NCBI GenBank assembly: GCA_916700875.1 | Contig: CAKAKS010000039.1 | Location: forward strand, 28,762,815 to 28,826,814 | Length of the DNA: 64,000 bases | Direction of reading: 5' to 3' | Origin: Sebastes aleutianus | Lineage: Eukaryota > Chordata > Actinopteri > Perciformes > Sebastidae | Shown: one piece after another, positions 33,861 to 45,551 of the stretch | Layout of the letters: every line of letters begins with the position of its first letter | How positions within the stretch are numbered: position 1 is the stretch's first letter | Program-made: the position numbers and the translations under genes | The notes under the pieces: generated by a model | The model's input: only the letters and a program-made list of their open reading frames with translations | What the model was told of the DNA's origin: nothing | Database searches by the model: none

Positions 33861-34135
33861 GTTAAAGAACTGTTAAAAATGACGTTTGAGAAGATTGTTT
33901 TTTTTTTAACAAAGGTTTTTTTGTGGAATACCTGATGCGGCCCAGCCTCACCCAGACTCTGCCTCCAGCGGCCCCCAGGTAAATTGAGTTTGAGACCACT
34001 GGTGTAGAGTGTGTGTGTGTATGTGGGAAGTGAGTGGTGAAGCAAGAGCGAGAGCAGCGGCAGTGAATGTGTGTGAGCGAATAAGTGAGCTAGTGGAGCA
34101 GAAGACAGTTAATTTAGCTCTGAGAATATCAAGTG

Positions 34136-34220
34136 ATAGATAGATAGGTAGATAGATAGATAGATAGATAGATAAATAGAGATAGAGAGATAGAGAGATA
34201 GAAAGATAGATGGATAGATG
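34136..34220. repeat. (GATA)n tract
   Basis: GATA repeats with GATAGAGA variants, ending at the sequence GATGTACTTTATTGATCCC. Confidence 0.95.
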
Positions 34221-34720
34221 TACTTTATTGATCCCAAATTGGGAAATTATTGTGTTATATTAGCAGGTTAACCAAGCAATGCACAGGAACAGTACATAAA
34301 ATGTACATGTCAACACTAAAGAAATATATTCAAAAAATACAAAATATAAAGAGTATTGGAATACACTATAAATATACCTGACTACTACAACTAGCATAAA
34401 AAAAATCTAAATTCTAAACATAGAATAACCCACTATATACATTAGCAAGTGTGCAATGACATACTATATACAGTACATTAGCAAAGTGTGCAAGTTAAAG
34501 TAATTGTGCAAGTTACAGTGTTTGTTTTTCAATAGAAAATAATTGAGGTAGTAAATGTGCAAAATTCAGCATGTGCAAGATTATTGCAGGACTAAAACAG
34601 GATGGATTGTGGTTGAGACAGAAACTATAAAGCTGAGAGTTCTCTGTTAGACAGAGGTGAGATGTTGTAGAGAGTTATTGCTTAAGGCAGGAAAGATCTC
34701 CTGGATCGGTCCTGTGATTG
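34221..34720. repeat. retroposon-like repeat attached to the GATA tract
   Basis: TACTTTATTGATCCCAAATT followed by GGGAAATT at the border of a GATA tract is a common teleost arrangement for the 3' tail of a retroposon. Further in, GTGCAAGTT and GTGCAAAATTC-type words and GGAAAGATCTCCTGGATCGG support one old element. Class and exact borders are not determinable here. Confidence 0.55.
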
Positions 34721-35798
34721 TACAGTGGAAATAAATGCTGCAGCTCCTCAAGACCAACAGAGGTTTCCTGTGTCTACGGCTGCCCCGAATACCATTTTAT
34801 GGGCTTCGTGAGAAATATTCAAAGGTATTCGAAGCTTCGCCGTGTGGCACAGCAGGCTGACTTGTCTGTCTCCCTCCATCTTCAGTGCTCGGGACAGTGC
34901 TGCTGCCGCACTACTGTACACTCACACACATCTACACACAACAAACAGTGATATCCATCTGAGAATGATTAATAATAATGTTGAATATGAATAATGAATA
35001 TTGATGTGGGATTCTTCCTTATTTAATGGGCTATTTGGAGATTTATACTTTATTACATACTTATATCAAAAAACAACAAAAAACGAAGCATTCAAATACT
35101 GATTTGGAGGTCGATTGCCATGGCAATGGTCGATGCGCCAAGGGACCAAACACAACTCTTTTTACGCTGTCCGGTCCACGACACCGCCAGCCTACATGGA
35201 CCGCTCCTTTCTCCGTGTGTGTCTCAGCCATAGGAGGTCCTACTGCGCTTAAAGGGAATGTATTATTAGACAATGAACACCGGCTGTGTCAATCAACTCA
35301 CCTGGCCCCACACCTCTGTCTCTCCTGCAGCCGAATACTCGTTCCGTTAAGGGCTACCACTGTACCGTTGATATGGCGAAGTTGTTAGCAAACAGTTGCC
35401 CACACTCCAACAGTTACAGAGCAACATTAGCATTCATTACGAGTCGTGTTTATGGCCACCTGGCGAACGCAAGTCCGTATTTACTCAGCTTTTAGCTCTG
35501 TTTTTGGTCTCCACCTACTCCTGAGGAAAAAATCTTTAGTCTCTTTAGGAGCTAAATGCTCCACTTAGCTAGTCGCTAACTGTGTTCGTCTGCTGTCTGT
35601 GAAAAAAACACAATGAGTGCATCGAGAGTGACCTTATCAGTAAAGATGTGAGCTGTAAAACCCAAATAATGAGCTGAAAGATGTTAAAACATAGAGGAAA
35701 CAAGAGAAGAAAGAAGATGTGTTATTTGACCCTTTTTAAATAAAAATATTGATTATAACTGCTTTAACAATTGTAATAAGGCACACTAGTCCCTATGT
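34721..35798. other. non-coding stretch, probably old repeat DNA
   Basis: ACGGCTGCCCCGAATACCAT and ATATTCAAAGGTATTCGAAG have the style of another teleost transposon end, but I see no matching far end. The 120-codon frame at 35026-35388 is not a recognised protein. Confidence 0.4.
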
Positions 35799-35926
35799 GC
35801 AAATTATTTTCTTGTTTTCCACCTATGCACTGGCCCTTTAAGGGGTTGGTGAAGACCAAAACAGAGCTGAAAGGATGGAGAATATTTAACTTAATTATGC
35901 GCAAATTATTTTCTTGTTTTCCACCT
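35799..35926. repeat. local 26-bp direct duplication
   Basis: GCAAATTATTTTCTTGTTTT followed by CCACCT occurs exactly at 35799-35824 and 35901-35926, 102 bp apart. It is a recent-looking local duplication or a patch of template switching. Confidence 0.9.
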
Positions 35927-36249
35927 CAATGGGAAGGTCAATGTTAGAGCAGCAGCTGGTGGGGATTCAGTGAGTAGCTCAAAAATACTTGTAGCCAACT
36001 TGACACTTGATCACCTGATTGAAGGACTTCTTTATTCCCCCTCTTTTGTACCTGTTTGCCTCCGAATCATATTTTCCCAAACACTTCATCTGGGTTCATA
36101 CAGAGGTGTCAGCCTCCGAGAGGTGAGGAACCTGCATGAGGTTTTCAATGTTCTCACCTTTCTCCTCACTTTTTAATTCTTTTTTTATTATTATTGAATG
36201 AGAGGAAACATCAAATAAAGGTGATAACACTTATTGCAGACAAAACGCA
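35927..36249. other. non-coding stretch, nothing recognised
   Basis: Short stretch between the duplication and the LINE fragment. Nothing is identifiable. Confidence 0.45.
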
Positions 36250-37310
36250 AAAGTCTTCAAATGGTTCCGAGTGCTGCAGCAAGAATCTTAACTAAAAATT
36301 GAAAATTTGACCATTTTACCCATAGTGTATGTTCACGTTTTAGCTTCATTGCACTGGCTCCTGATCCATGTCAGATCAGACTTTAAGGTGCTTCTGATGA
36401 CCTATAAAATTGTAAATGGGCACACTCCTTCCTACTTGTCCGATCTACTTAAACCATATGCTCTAATCAGCTCCTGTCTGTCCCCAGAGTGAAAAAGAAG
36501 TCAGCAAGCCAAAGTGCCTTTTCTTATCGAGCCCCCTTCCTCTGGAATAACCTCCCTATAGACATCAGACAGTCTGAATCTATTGAGGCCCTTTCAATCC
36601 AAACTCAAAACCCATCTTTTTGCCATAGCTTTCAATTAGTTAGTTATTCTTTTATTTTGTTTGGATGGCAGCTTGGTCTCAGACTCAACGTATAATTTAA
36701 GCCTACTGGTCCTGCCGACGAGAATAATATTAATTTTAAGCCCTGCCTCTCAATAACCCTCTCTTGTTTATGTCCCACAAGCATTGCTGTGTGCCTCTCT
36801 ACACATGACGGACCTGGACCTCCATCTTCCAGGAGATTTAGCCTCTCTATCAATTTAATTTAGTCCAACGGGGCTTCTGGGCATGGGAAACATACGTTTA
36901 CATTACCAAAGCAAGTGTGAACTAAAAAACAAAAATCTTGTACTATCTCTTTCCATGGTTGGTGAGGAGGTCGTGTTGCTCAGGCTCTATCTGTTTGGCG
37001 ATGCTAGGAAGCTGCTTGACATCTCCTGGATCCACCTCTTCATATATATGTTCACATTATATGTATCAATTTTTATTTTGTCATATGGATTGTCTATGCT
37101 GTATTTTCATTATGTTGTACATACACACTACATCTATTACACATATGTACGTCCAGGAAGAGGGATCCCTCCTCTGTTGAGTTTTTCCTCATCCGATGAG
37201 CGGTTCGTACTGTAAAGGACAGAGGGTGTCGTATCCTGTACAGACTGTAAAGCCCCCTGAGGCAAATTTGTGATTTGTGATATTGGGCTATATTAATAAT
37301 ATTGACTTGA
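36250..37310 (+). mobile_element. LINE 3' end, CR1/L2-like clade
   Basis: The 5' part encodes the broken C-terminus of a reverse transcriptase (next entry). The 3' untranslated part carries AGGAAGAGGGATCCCTCCTC, TTTTTCCTCATCCGATGAG, GACTGTAAAGCCCCCTGAGG and GTGATATTGGGCTATAT. It ends in a TTGACTTGAC-type tail, the form I know from fish L2-related LINEs. The element is 5'-truncated, as is usual for LINE copies. Confidence 0.8.
36255..36640 (+). pseudogene. LINE reverse transcriptase C-terminus, frameshifted
   Basis: Reading in pieces, the sequence encodes an alanine-rich segment ending SAAARILTKN, then a TGA stop. A second frame gives LASLHWLLIHVRSDFKVLLM and TYKIVNGHTPSYLSDLL, and the original frame resumes with SAFSYRAPFLWNNLPIDIRQ. 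The order matches the region after the catalytic core in CR1/L2 LINE proteins (AAARxLT, LHWLPV, FK-LL, APSYL-DLL, RAFS-APxLWNxLP). The catalytic FADD box and the endonuclease domain are not present. At least one premature stop and two frame changes make it non-functional. Confidence 0.85.
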
Positions 37311-38504
37311 CGTTAAACTTTCACATCAGATGATCAAATCTCTGTTTTCTGAATATAATAGATACACAGTTAGACCAAACAACATCAACGACAACAACAA
37401 AAGAAATAGGTAATGAAGGAGATAATAAACGTAGTAAGCTACTTAGCACTCTTTCTTATTTGTTTTTCCATGTTTTTCACAACTTATGTTAGAAATATAA
37501 TTAGACCTTAGGAAGCTGTTATATTCACACGTGCATCTTCATGATTCAGAGACAGACTTAAAAACCCCCAAGGTAAAAGAGTCAAATATTTCCAAAGAAA
37601 CTATTGCGGTGCATTGATGGGATGTGTGAATGAACATGATGAAAAGATCAAATTCCCAACAGACTAAAAGCCTGTTAATGTACCCAGAATCCATTTCAAA
37701 TTTGGCTTGAATGCCCTTTTGTATTATGCACAATAACTTAATGGGCATGGAGTAACCTACTAGACAACATCCATCTAGAGATGTTGCCACGGTATCAGTT
37801 ATTAAATTTAGCATTCCAGAGGACCAGCCCAATAAAACCTTGAACTCTGTGCAACCAAAGCTCCTGCAGTAGATGTGAGATTGCACAGGTGAGGAAATCA
37901 TGGGGATCTGGAATCTCACCTCCTCAGCCAGAGTGATAATGAGGAATGTGCGATCAGATTTTGATTGGCAGGTAATAGCGAAAGCCAGGTACACCTGTAT
38001 TTAACCTGATTTTGTTTTTTTAACCTGGCAGCGTGAGCGGAAAGAATTTCACCTCAGCAGGCCTCTAAAATCTGTTCCTGAGAATATCATCTGACTGAGA
38101 AATATTTAGTAATGTAGTCGCTACATTCTGATTAAGTTTTGAACTATTTGTTATTTTAAAAGTCTCAAGATAGATGCTGCAATGTCTGTGTGTGTCCGTG
38201 ACACTGCCCCTGCTTATAAAGGCCCTGAAAACACTTTTTCTCATTCAGGTTTTTACATTACCACGGAAAAAAATTGCCAAAGTTGAAATAGTTTTGGTTA
38301 TTTCACATCAGATATTTGGTATGTTATGTGATATTATGTGTGTTGAAAAATGTAATGTCACATAACTTCCATGCTCTAACCCATTAGGTGTCACCCATCA
38401 AGTGTTTTTTTTTTCAAACTTAAAGTTTGATTATTGCTGATTTAGTCCTAAATATTTATCAAGAGAAACACTTAGTTTTGAAACAAATTTTTAGGCGCAT
38501 CAAT
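37311..38504. other. repeat-poor non-coding stretch
   Basis: 37500-38060 has even composition and no recognised repeat. It also contains a 151-codon minus-strand frame (37539-37994), the longest frame in the window that is neither simple-sequence nor an obvious repeat. The translated sequence has no domain I recognise, so I do not call it a gene. It may be a conserved non-coding segment. Confidence 0.4.
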
Positions 38505-38960
38505 CTAACATGGCCATATTTTTGTAGGTGTGGCTCTTGGGAGCAATGTAGGTCTGTCTGTTGGTCTGTCGGTCCATTATTTTGGCCAGACTGAAATATC
38601 TCAATAACTATTGGATGGATAGCAAATTTGGTACACATATCCTTGGTGCCCAGAGGATGAATCCTATTGACTTTGGTGATCCTCTGACTTTTCCTCTAGT
38701 GCCACCAGCAGATCAAAGTTTTCACTAAAACTATTGTCCACCATAAGGTTGACATTTGTGGTTCTATGTGAAATGTCTCAAACTCTACTTCATAGATGAA
38801 ATGTTGTGCATACATTCATGTTCCCCTCAGGACGATTTGTAATAACTTAGGTTATTCCTTGAATTTTCACCTGGCGCAATTATGATGTCAAAATTGTATT
38901 TGTCCAGTAATTTGTTTTATGACCAAATACCTGCTAAACTAACATCCCTATCAGCTGCAC
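38505..38960 (+). repeat. family K left portion
   Basis: CTGAAATATCTCAATAACTA, TTGGATGGATAGCAAATTTG, CCCAGAGGATGAATCCTATT, GACTTTGGTGATCCTCTGAC and TTATGACCAAATACCTGC are hallmark phrases of a very common teleost repeat. Two internal near-repeats are visible, consistent with its known internally repetitive make-up. Class unknown. Confidence 0.7.
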
Positions 38961-39234
38961 CCTTATACTCCATGAGTATAGTATAAATGAGTTTACTTTA
39001 AACAATTTAATTCACTTCATATTTCCAGAAATATAGTTAAGTTGAATGTTTAGTGCAATTAAGAGATTTAAAAACCCAAGGACACGGCACCACTGTTGCC
39101 CACCATTTGATAATGGCGACATGAAGACGAAAGATTTGCAAGATTTCTGTGTTTCTATCAGTCAACCACATATACATATCTGTAAGAAAATCCCACACAA
39201 GAAAAACAAAGTATATCTAACTATAAAGCAAGGA

Positions 39235-39560
39235 ATCTCAGTCTGTTTGTCCTTCTGTCTTTCTGTAAGTCTTTCGCATATCTGGAAATTCAATCGACTT
39301 CCTGCCAAGATCCAATTGACTTCACACTTGGCGGGTGTATTGCTGGGGACCTCATGGAGTGCTATGTCGAATGTGGTTGGCCAGGTGGTGGCACTATAAC
39401 AACACATTTTGAACAGTCGTCACCAAATTTGGTACAAAACATCTCTGGACCAAGCTGGAAAAAATACTTTTTGGATTATGGCTTTTTCGTACAGTTTTGC
39501 TATAAATGGCCCTCAAAGTTAGCTCAAATAGAGGCTTCGTACTGAAATGTTGTAGTGACG
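39235..39560 (+). repeat. unclassified dispersed repeat
   Basis: CTGTTTGTCCTTCTGTCTTTC, CATATCTGGAAATTCAATCG-like and CACTTGGCGGGTGTATTGCT are phrases typical of another fish dispersed repeat. There is only one copy here, so the borders are rough. Confidence 0.45.
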
Positions 39561-42500
39561 GCTCATATTTCCCATAGTTTCCATAGTTGTCTCTTTGTGC
39601 TGTGTGTTTGTGTTTTATTTTAACCATTTGTGAGGTGGCTGTTATATTTTTTTGACAGGTAGCTCGTAAAAAGTGAACGCTACGCATATAACTGCGAGCG
39701 TCAATGCTTGTGCTAAAAGGGTCAATAATCAAGTTAATATCTTGATTTACATCCAGGACAATTGACCCGGTTTTCTCGGCTCATTTTATCAAAACCAATC
39801 AGTCGTTCCTCGTCCATGTTGTGGCGCTCTCAATGTGAATGACAGGAAAAAAAGGTTACGCCGCAGCCCCGTGTTGCTTGCGGCCAGTTGGGACACTGTA
39901 ATCAAGCCCAAGTACATGAGTTGTTTCCTAAATGCAAAACGATCACTGTTTTGTGCTTTTATTTTGCATGCAGTGTTAAGTCCTTCCATTACCAAACTGT
40001 ATGACTTAATTTGAATTATAGCATAGCTGTAAAAGTATTTCAGTTTAGTTTTTTTGTCAGGAGAGAATTCAGCTGAGAGGGCACAGTGACCTTTTTGGAC
40101 AGACCTGGACCCCCAAAGGCCCGCCCCTATAACGCCGACACTGCTGCAGTAGATGTTGCGGTGGAGCAATGCACACAGTCTAAAGACACCTTCAGAAACA
40201 AATGTATTGCTGTCACCTACTGTTAGACTTTGAGTCAGAAGCATGTCTGTAGCTTTGAGAGTGGACTGAAAAAATGATAATTGGCTGTTACAATTTCCTC
40301 ACTGATGATGACCACAGGAGACACAGCAAGTGAAAACTTTGACTAGAACATGAATCAGATGGGAGGAGATGAAATTGATAAGAAAGAAATGATAAAAAAG
40401 AAAATAGGAAGGAAGGCTAAGAGTTTGAAAAGGCAGAAAAGAGTCCAATGGAAAAGAATAAAGTGCAGTATGTGTGTATGTTGTGAACAGCTGGTTTTGC
40501 CTGCTATCATTACCCACAAAACACTGCATCTGTAAAACACACACACACACAAACACTCAATATGCATTGCCTGATAAATCCAGCACCAATTAGCCAAACT
40601 AAACTATATTTGTTGACTACTGAAAATCACCCTCAGATCCAAACACGCTGCTAGCAAATTCTCTGTATTTTGAATATTCTGAGCAGCGGAGTGTAATGTA
40701 TATTTTACACTACAGAAAAGGCAGAGTCTCTGCAGGCTGGTCAGCTAATTAAACAACTGCTTGGCCTCAGCGGCAGTTAATGCTGTTCAATTATGAATGA
40801 GAGAGATGGGGTGAAGAGGGCAGCACAATCAATGGGAGGGAGGGTTGTAGGGATGGATGGAGGGATGGCGCACAGACGGGATAAAAAAGCAAGATATGAG
40901 GAAGAAAGGATTTGAATGAAAGGAGCAAATAAAGGATGAAGGATAAGAAGAAATCAAAGAAGAGAGGGCAAGTTTGATATCAAAGACCAGAGAAGATGGA
41001 AAGAAAAAGGGACAAAGAAAGAGAAAGAAACCATTCTCTTCAAACAAACGCAGGCGGGGGTTCACACTTGATGTTGTGGCTGTGTTTTGCGGCTTTGAAC
41101 TAGACAGTGGCGGGTCTAATTTAGTGTCAGTCTGGCTGAAACGGGGCCTTTGGCGACATGGCACCCGGTGTTTGTTTTGGTCTACCTGACAGCCAGAGGC
41201 ACCTCTCTTTATCTCTCTCTCTTCCTCGCTGTCTCTTGTCACATCTTTGTCTTGATAGGAGTTGTTTCTCTCTGCTGCTGTCTGTTGTTTCTGTCTCAGC
41301 CTCACATTGTGTTGTCTGTCGTAAGAATGGAAGGGTATCTTTTCAGTTCATTCTCTCTTAATTTTTCTCTTTTGTTTCTCTCCGTACGACTCTACTGAAT
41401 CACCTGCAGTCTAGTAGTGTGTTATGTAATAAATAATTCACTATATCATTTTACTTGAGGTTATTTTGACCCGTCACTGAGACCTATCCCCTTAGGTTAC
41501 TGTTACTACAGTAGGCCTGTCAAGAATTGTTTTGCAATTTAGGGACTTTCTAACTAGATTTGGTGACTTTTAAGACCACTTTTTTCACAAAAAAGTATCT
41601 AGCGACACATCCACTGACTATTTGGCCAGACTTTGATTCCTTTATCTTGAAGAAAGTTGTCAAAATGTCTCAGAGAATGTGCTCTTAGGTGGCTCTCTGT
41701 ACTGACTGTGTTCAGTGATTGGAGGAGAGCAGGAACACATTAAGTCGACCAATCGGTCAGACAGAAATGCGAATGAGCTGAGAATGCATAGGTGCAGTTT
41801 GAACTTTAAGGTTGGGGGCTCACAAAAAACATCTAGAGGAAATGTAGAGTAATATGTACAACAGAGGCTTCATTTACACCAAAATTAATAATCACACACC
41901 AGCAGGTGCATTTTTATATCCTAACTAATATGCCCAATTAGTGATGGAATATACACAGTATACACAGCGCCGCACAACACAGCGCAACACAGCGCAGTGC
42001 AACACAGTGCAGTGCAATAGTGATATTGCCTGTGAAATTAAGATTTTATACTAGGCGAGGATAAAAATCATATTTTTTTCTTTTATTGCATCTCCATTGT
42101 AATCTCCATAGTTTAGTTTACTTACAAACAATTCACATTCCTTATCTTTCTACCTTTCAAAGGAGACCAGATAGATGCATCTAAGCCTTATGGTTGACGA
42201 GCTAATCCTGATTAATTTGGGGTTATTTTAGGTGTTTGTTCCTGAAGGATAGGGCTATAGGTTAACGTTTCTAGCTGATAAGTTTCAAAAGGGTACAGCT
42301 AGTCCTAGTATTAAAGTTTATTATTATTTATAGAATTAAAATGTTATTTGATCTAACCTTCGTTCTCTGTTGTTAAAGTTTGGATGGTTAATGCTTACTG
42401 TAGAAAATGTAAGCTTGTATTTGAACATGTAAGAGTAAACTTCCTCAAACAGAGCTGCGGTACTCTAATATATATACTCTAATATACTCTAATATACTAC

Positions 42501-42969
42501 AACCTTGGCTCCCACCCACTGGATGTTCCATGTTCCAATCCTGACCTGGTATTTTTCTAACATAACCTGTAACTCCACATAATAATATTGTTAGCTAATG
42601 ACATGCCCCAACTTTTAGAAACATGACTACTGAAGTTAGTAAGCTTGTTAGCAGGGAATGCAAACGTTCGCAGCTTAAGATGAAATGGATAAAGTATAAT
42701 TTCTTACTATTTTGCTCTTATGTTTGTTAAGAATCTTTCAATTTACTTTCAATGCTAAGTATTTCTCTTACTACAGTATATCTCCATGCACACTGGTTCG
42801 GCATTGTGGAAAAATCCAAAGCTTGACAGACATGATGTGTCTAGTTATGGTTGCTAAGCTATGGTTTAGCAAACGGTCAATTATGATTTGCTATGCAGAG
42901 ACTGCAGCAGAAAAATCCTTACAGAAATAAAGAAAGGAGTGTCTCCTGTTTCTTTGCATTTCTGGAGTT
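39561..42969. other. non-coding stretch, no gene seen
   Basis: 39640-40260 contains repeat-like DNA (CGGCCAGTTGGGACACTGTA) with a 151-codon antisense frame that I reject. 40800-41050 is purine-rich. 41200-41400 is T/C-rich. The 158-codon minus-strand frame (40829-41305) is a purine-strand artefact. A short CA tract lies at 40537-40552. The remainder is AT-rich and unremarkable. Confidence 0.5.
41963..42019. repeat. CAGCGCAACA tandem repeat
   Basis: Roughly five imperfect units of about 10-11 bp built on CACAGCGCAACA / CACAGTGCAGTGCA. A small compound minisatellite. Confidence 0.85.
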
Positions 42970-42984
42970 GCAACCACATTTTAA

Positions 42985-43407
42985 AGGTCCCATATTATAA
43001 AAAAAGTGAGATTTTCATGTTTCTTTATTATAAAGCAGGCTTAAGTCGTATATAAATACTGTGAAAGTATCGAAACACTCAATCCACAGGGAAATACACA
43101 CAGCTCGTATTCAGAAACTCTGCATTTGAAACAAGCTGTCAGGATTTCTGCCTATTCGTGATGTCACAAATATACAATATTTAGACCCTTGACACAATTT
43201 GAAAAGTAAACATTCTAAATGTGACCCAAGCAATTCCGTAAAAATGCGCTAAAACGGAGCCTTTCAGACAGAGGGTAAATACAGGCGTATTCAGGCTGAC
43301 AGTATGAGGAAAATAAAGTTTTTTTTGAACATTACAGCATGTAAACATGTTCTAGTAGAAACACAAAATACAAGTATGAACCTGAAAATGAGCATGATAT
43401 GGGACCT
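42985..43407. mobile_element. MITE family J, complete copy with TTAA duplication
   Basis: The left end AGGTCCCATATTATAA and right end ATGATATGGGACCT are inverted repeats. TTAA lies outside at 42981-42984 and 43408-43411. It is 423 bp with no coding frame. The TTAA target points to a piggyBac-type transposase acting in trans. A partial relative lies at 17380-17628. Confidence 0.85.
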
Positions 43408-43411
43408 TTAA

Positions 43412-43730
43412 TAGAGCCCAGTATATATTATGTGGATGTGATGTAAACAAAACAAAAATACACCATGATCATGGAAAACAAGAAGTTTGCAGGTTGCATC
43501 TGGAGGCAATAGTTTGTCTCTATCTCCCTTTGATTCTATTCTTTTCTGTCTGACTTGATCTGTTCCTACATACAGTAAAATGAAATATACAGAATATAGT
43601 ACAGCTACTGATGTGGGCTTATGGTCAGTTGGTAACTGGTTTCCTCAAGTATTTCTCTGCAGGATAGAGCCATATGTACACAATCCTGCATATGTAGTAT
43701 AGACACGTACACACATCTGTATAGACAAGT

Positions 43731-43732
<2 letters not shown>
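43412..43732. other. non-coding stretch, nothing recognised
   Basis: No repeat ends or coding signals seen. Confidence 0.45.
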
Positions 43733-43769
<37 letters not shown>

Positions 43770-43783
43770 CACGCGCACACACA
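43733..43783. repeat. (CA)n microsatellite with CGCA variants
   Basis: CA tract of about 51 bp with several CG interruptions at its right end. Confidence 0.96.
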
Positions 43784-43897
43784 GAATTAAATCGGTGTAG
43801 AGCTTGGCACTTGTGCCTCCCTGGCCCCCAACCTGCTGGCTGATTCAATTTTCTGGGCAGATCTGCCGACAGTGACCGCTAACATTCACCTTTAGAT

Positions 43898-43940
43898 GGA
43901 GAGAGAGAGGGAGAGAGAGAAAGAGAGAGAGGGTGATAGA
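43898..43940. repeat. (GA)n tract
   Basis: Imperfect GA tract in a purine-rich stretch. Confidence 0.9.
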
Positions 43941-44134
43941 GAGAGGGGAAGCAATGGGGATGGCAGGTTGGGAGAGGCAAAGAGGGGGTGAGAGAAAAGG
44001 TGACTGTTACTGCGTACTTTTAGAGTTGGACGGGGTATGTGACGAAGGTGAATGCCAATACTATTCCTGAAGGGAAGTGGACGGGGAGGAGAGTCTGCCA
44101 ACACTCAGCTTTACTCTGGAGAAAGACACTTTGA

Positions 44135-44136
<2 letters not shown>

Positions 44137-44169
<33 letters not shown>
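44137..44169. repeat. (AG)n microsatellite
   Basis: Pure AG tract of about 33 bp. Confidence 0.96.
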
Positions 44170-44171
<2 letters not shown>

Positions 44172-44834
44172 AAAGCGTGGCTCGTGTCTTACTTTTGGCT
44201 TCAAGGGAAAAATAAAATTAAAACACTTAACACTCAGGAGCAAGTAGTGGTGATTTATGTAGCGTTTCTGGCTTACAAATAAAGGGCAGGCTTTCAATGT
44301 AAACATTATGCACTATTATTGCAGTGGAAATGTTCATTATTCTGAATTTATCAACAGGTATCATGGAGGACTTTTTTTTTTGTTTGCATTAACTGAGGAA
44401 CTGGGGAAATTAGAGATTAAGTTCGGTCTTTCTTATAAGACTGGAAATAAAAGGCCTGGTTCTCTCTGCCATTGAGATGAATAAAGGCCAATATTTGAGA
44501 ATTTACCGTAAATAGAATTTTAACCGCACAAAACATTCTCAATAAATTTCAGGTTGTGTTGTTTACTTAACAGGGACAATGCACAATCTTGCAGGAAGAA
44601 AAATCAGAGTTACCGTTGATACTGTACTGGTAAGGTCCCTCTTATGTGTGTGGCATTGACGGACAAAGATATGATCTCAAAGCTAAAGCTTCTTAAAATG
44701 TCCACTCCACACAACAAAACACATTGCCATCTTTATCGTATCCCAGCTGCTGGGCGATCTCAAGCCATATATTGTCCTTTATTTGGTTGCTGAGGTAGTT
44801 GTGTTTGTTGTACATTATTGGGTGTTGAGAAGGG
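44170..44834. other. non-coding stretch, nothing recognised
   Basis: No gene or repeat with ends is seen. Confidence 0.45.
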
Positions 44835-44975
44835 GGCAGCCCATTGTTATTCCAAAACACCAATGGTCTGAAAAATGTCTCATTGGACTGAAAAAAGACC
44901 ATTTGTCTGACAGTCCGTTACCCCGAAACCCAACAAACACCAACAAACAGAAGCACATGGCTAATTATTATGCAG
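44835..44975. repeat. solo arm of the family E-nested foldback MITE
   Basis: CAGCCCATTGTTATTCCAAA, AATGGTCTGAAAAATGTCTC, ATTGGACTGAAAAAAGACC and ACAGTCCGTTACCCCGAAA match the left arm at 28855-28990, as does ACAGAAGCACATGGCTAATT in the adjoining spacer. The opposite arm is absent. Confidence 0.8.
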
Positions 44976-45551
44976 AATGATGGCGATCAAAGGATTTCAT
45001 TGGTCAAACATATATTTCCGCAGGCGTAATTCTGAGGTCGGTCTGAATATTTTTCTCCCTGCATGAATGTTTCGCAGGGGTGTGTAAGCATTCATACCAA
45101 AATACAAAATCATTTTTTTTTTTTAAATACATTTCCATGCGATTTTTTCAGACAAAAAAACGTGCTTGGTGTGAAACGGCCTTAGGAAGGCAAAAGGGTG
45201 GGGAGGTCCATACAAAGGCAAAATAGAAGCACACCGTGACCAACCACACCCAAGCTTCTGTGGCTGTGTGTTACATAATAGGGATGTGCAGAGAGCCCAG
45301 TATTTGCATTTAGATCTGTATTTGTTGAGGCAGCAAAATTATTTGTATTCGACTAATTTGGAAATAGTGCGTAACAATCCTGTTTTTTGTTTTTATTACA
45401 TACACTTTACAGATCACCTTGGTTGGATCTGCACTGACTGTGAAATGCAGATGTTGCCAGACAGCACTTGTGCAAAGAGATCTTGCTGTCTGCAAAAAGG
45501 AGAATAGCCCAACAGGCTATGCAAATATCCTACTACTACACTGCCAACAAT

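Larger units (their letters stand above)
32618..34001 (+). mobile_element. non-autonomous hAT element with intact 8-bp target duplication
   Basis: The ends CAGGGGTCTCAAACTC and GAGTTTGAGACCACTG are inverted repeats. The octamer GTGTAGAG flanks the element exactly (32610-32617 and 34002-34009), the length expected of hAT transposition. Subterminal sequence is rich in GCGGCCCGC words. An N-terminal transposase remnant lies near the right end (33678-33758), which gives the strand. The interior has lost most of the transposase and holds a SINE, a 35-bp tandem array and a second short array. It also contains a block at 33226-33600 (TGATTTATACTTCTGCG, CTACACGTCGCGGCGACGCA) that looks like a further foreign repeat. 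It is 1384 bp in all. Confidence 0.9.

Noticed and set aside
39789..40244. 151-codon minus-strand open frame
   Set aside because: Lies in repeat-like DNA with no recognised protein similarity; probably a chance frame.
40829..41305. 158-codon minus-strand open frame
   Set aside because: It runs against a purine-rich strand, which removes stop codons on the other strand. The protein is Ser/Phe/Pro-rich low-complexity with no recognisable domain.
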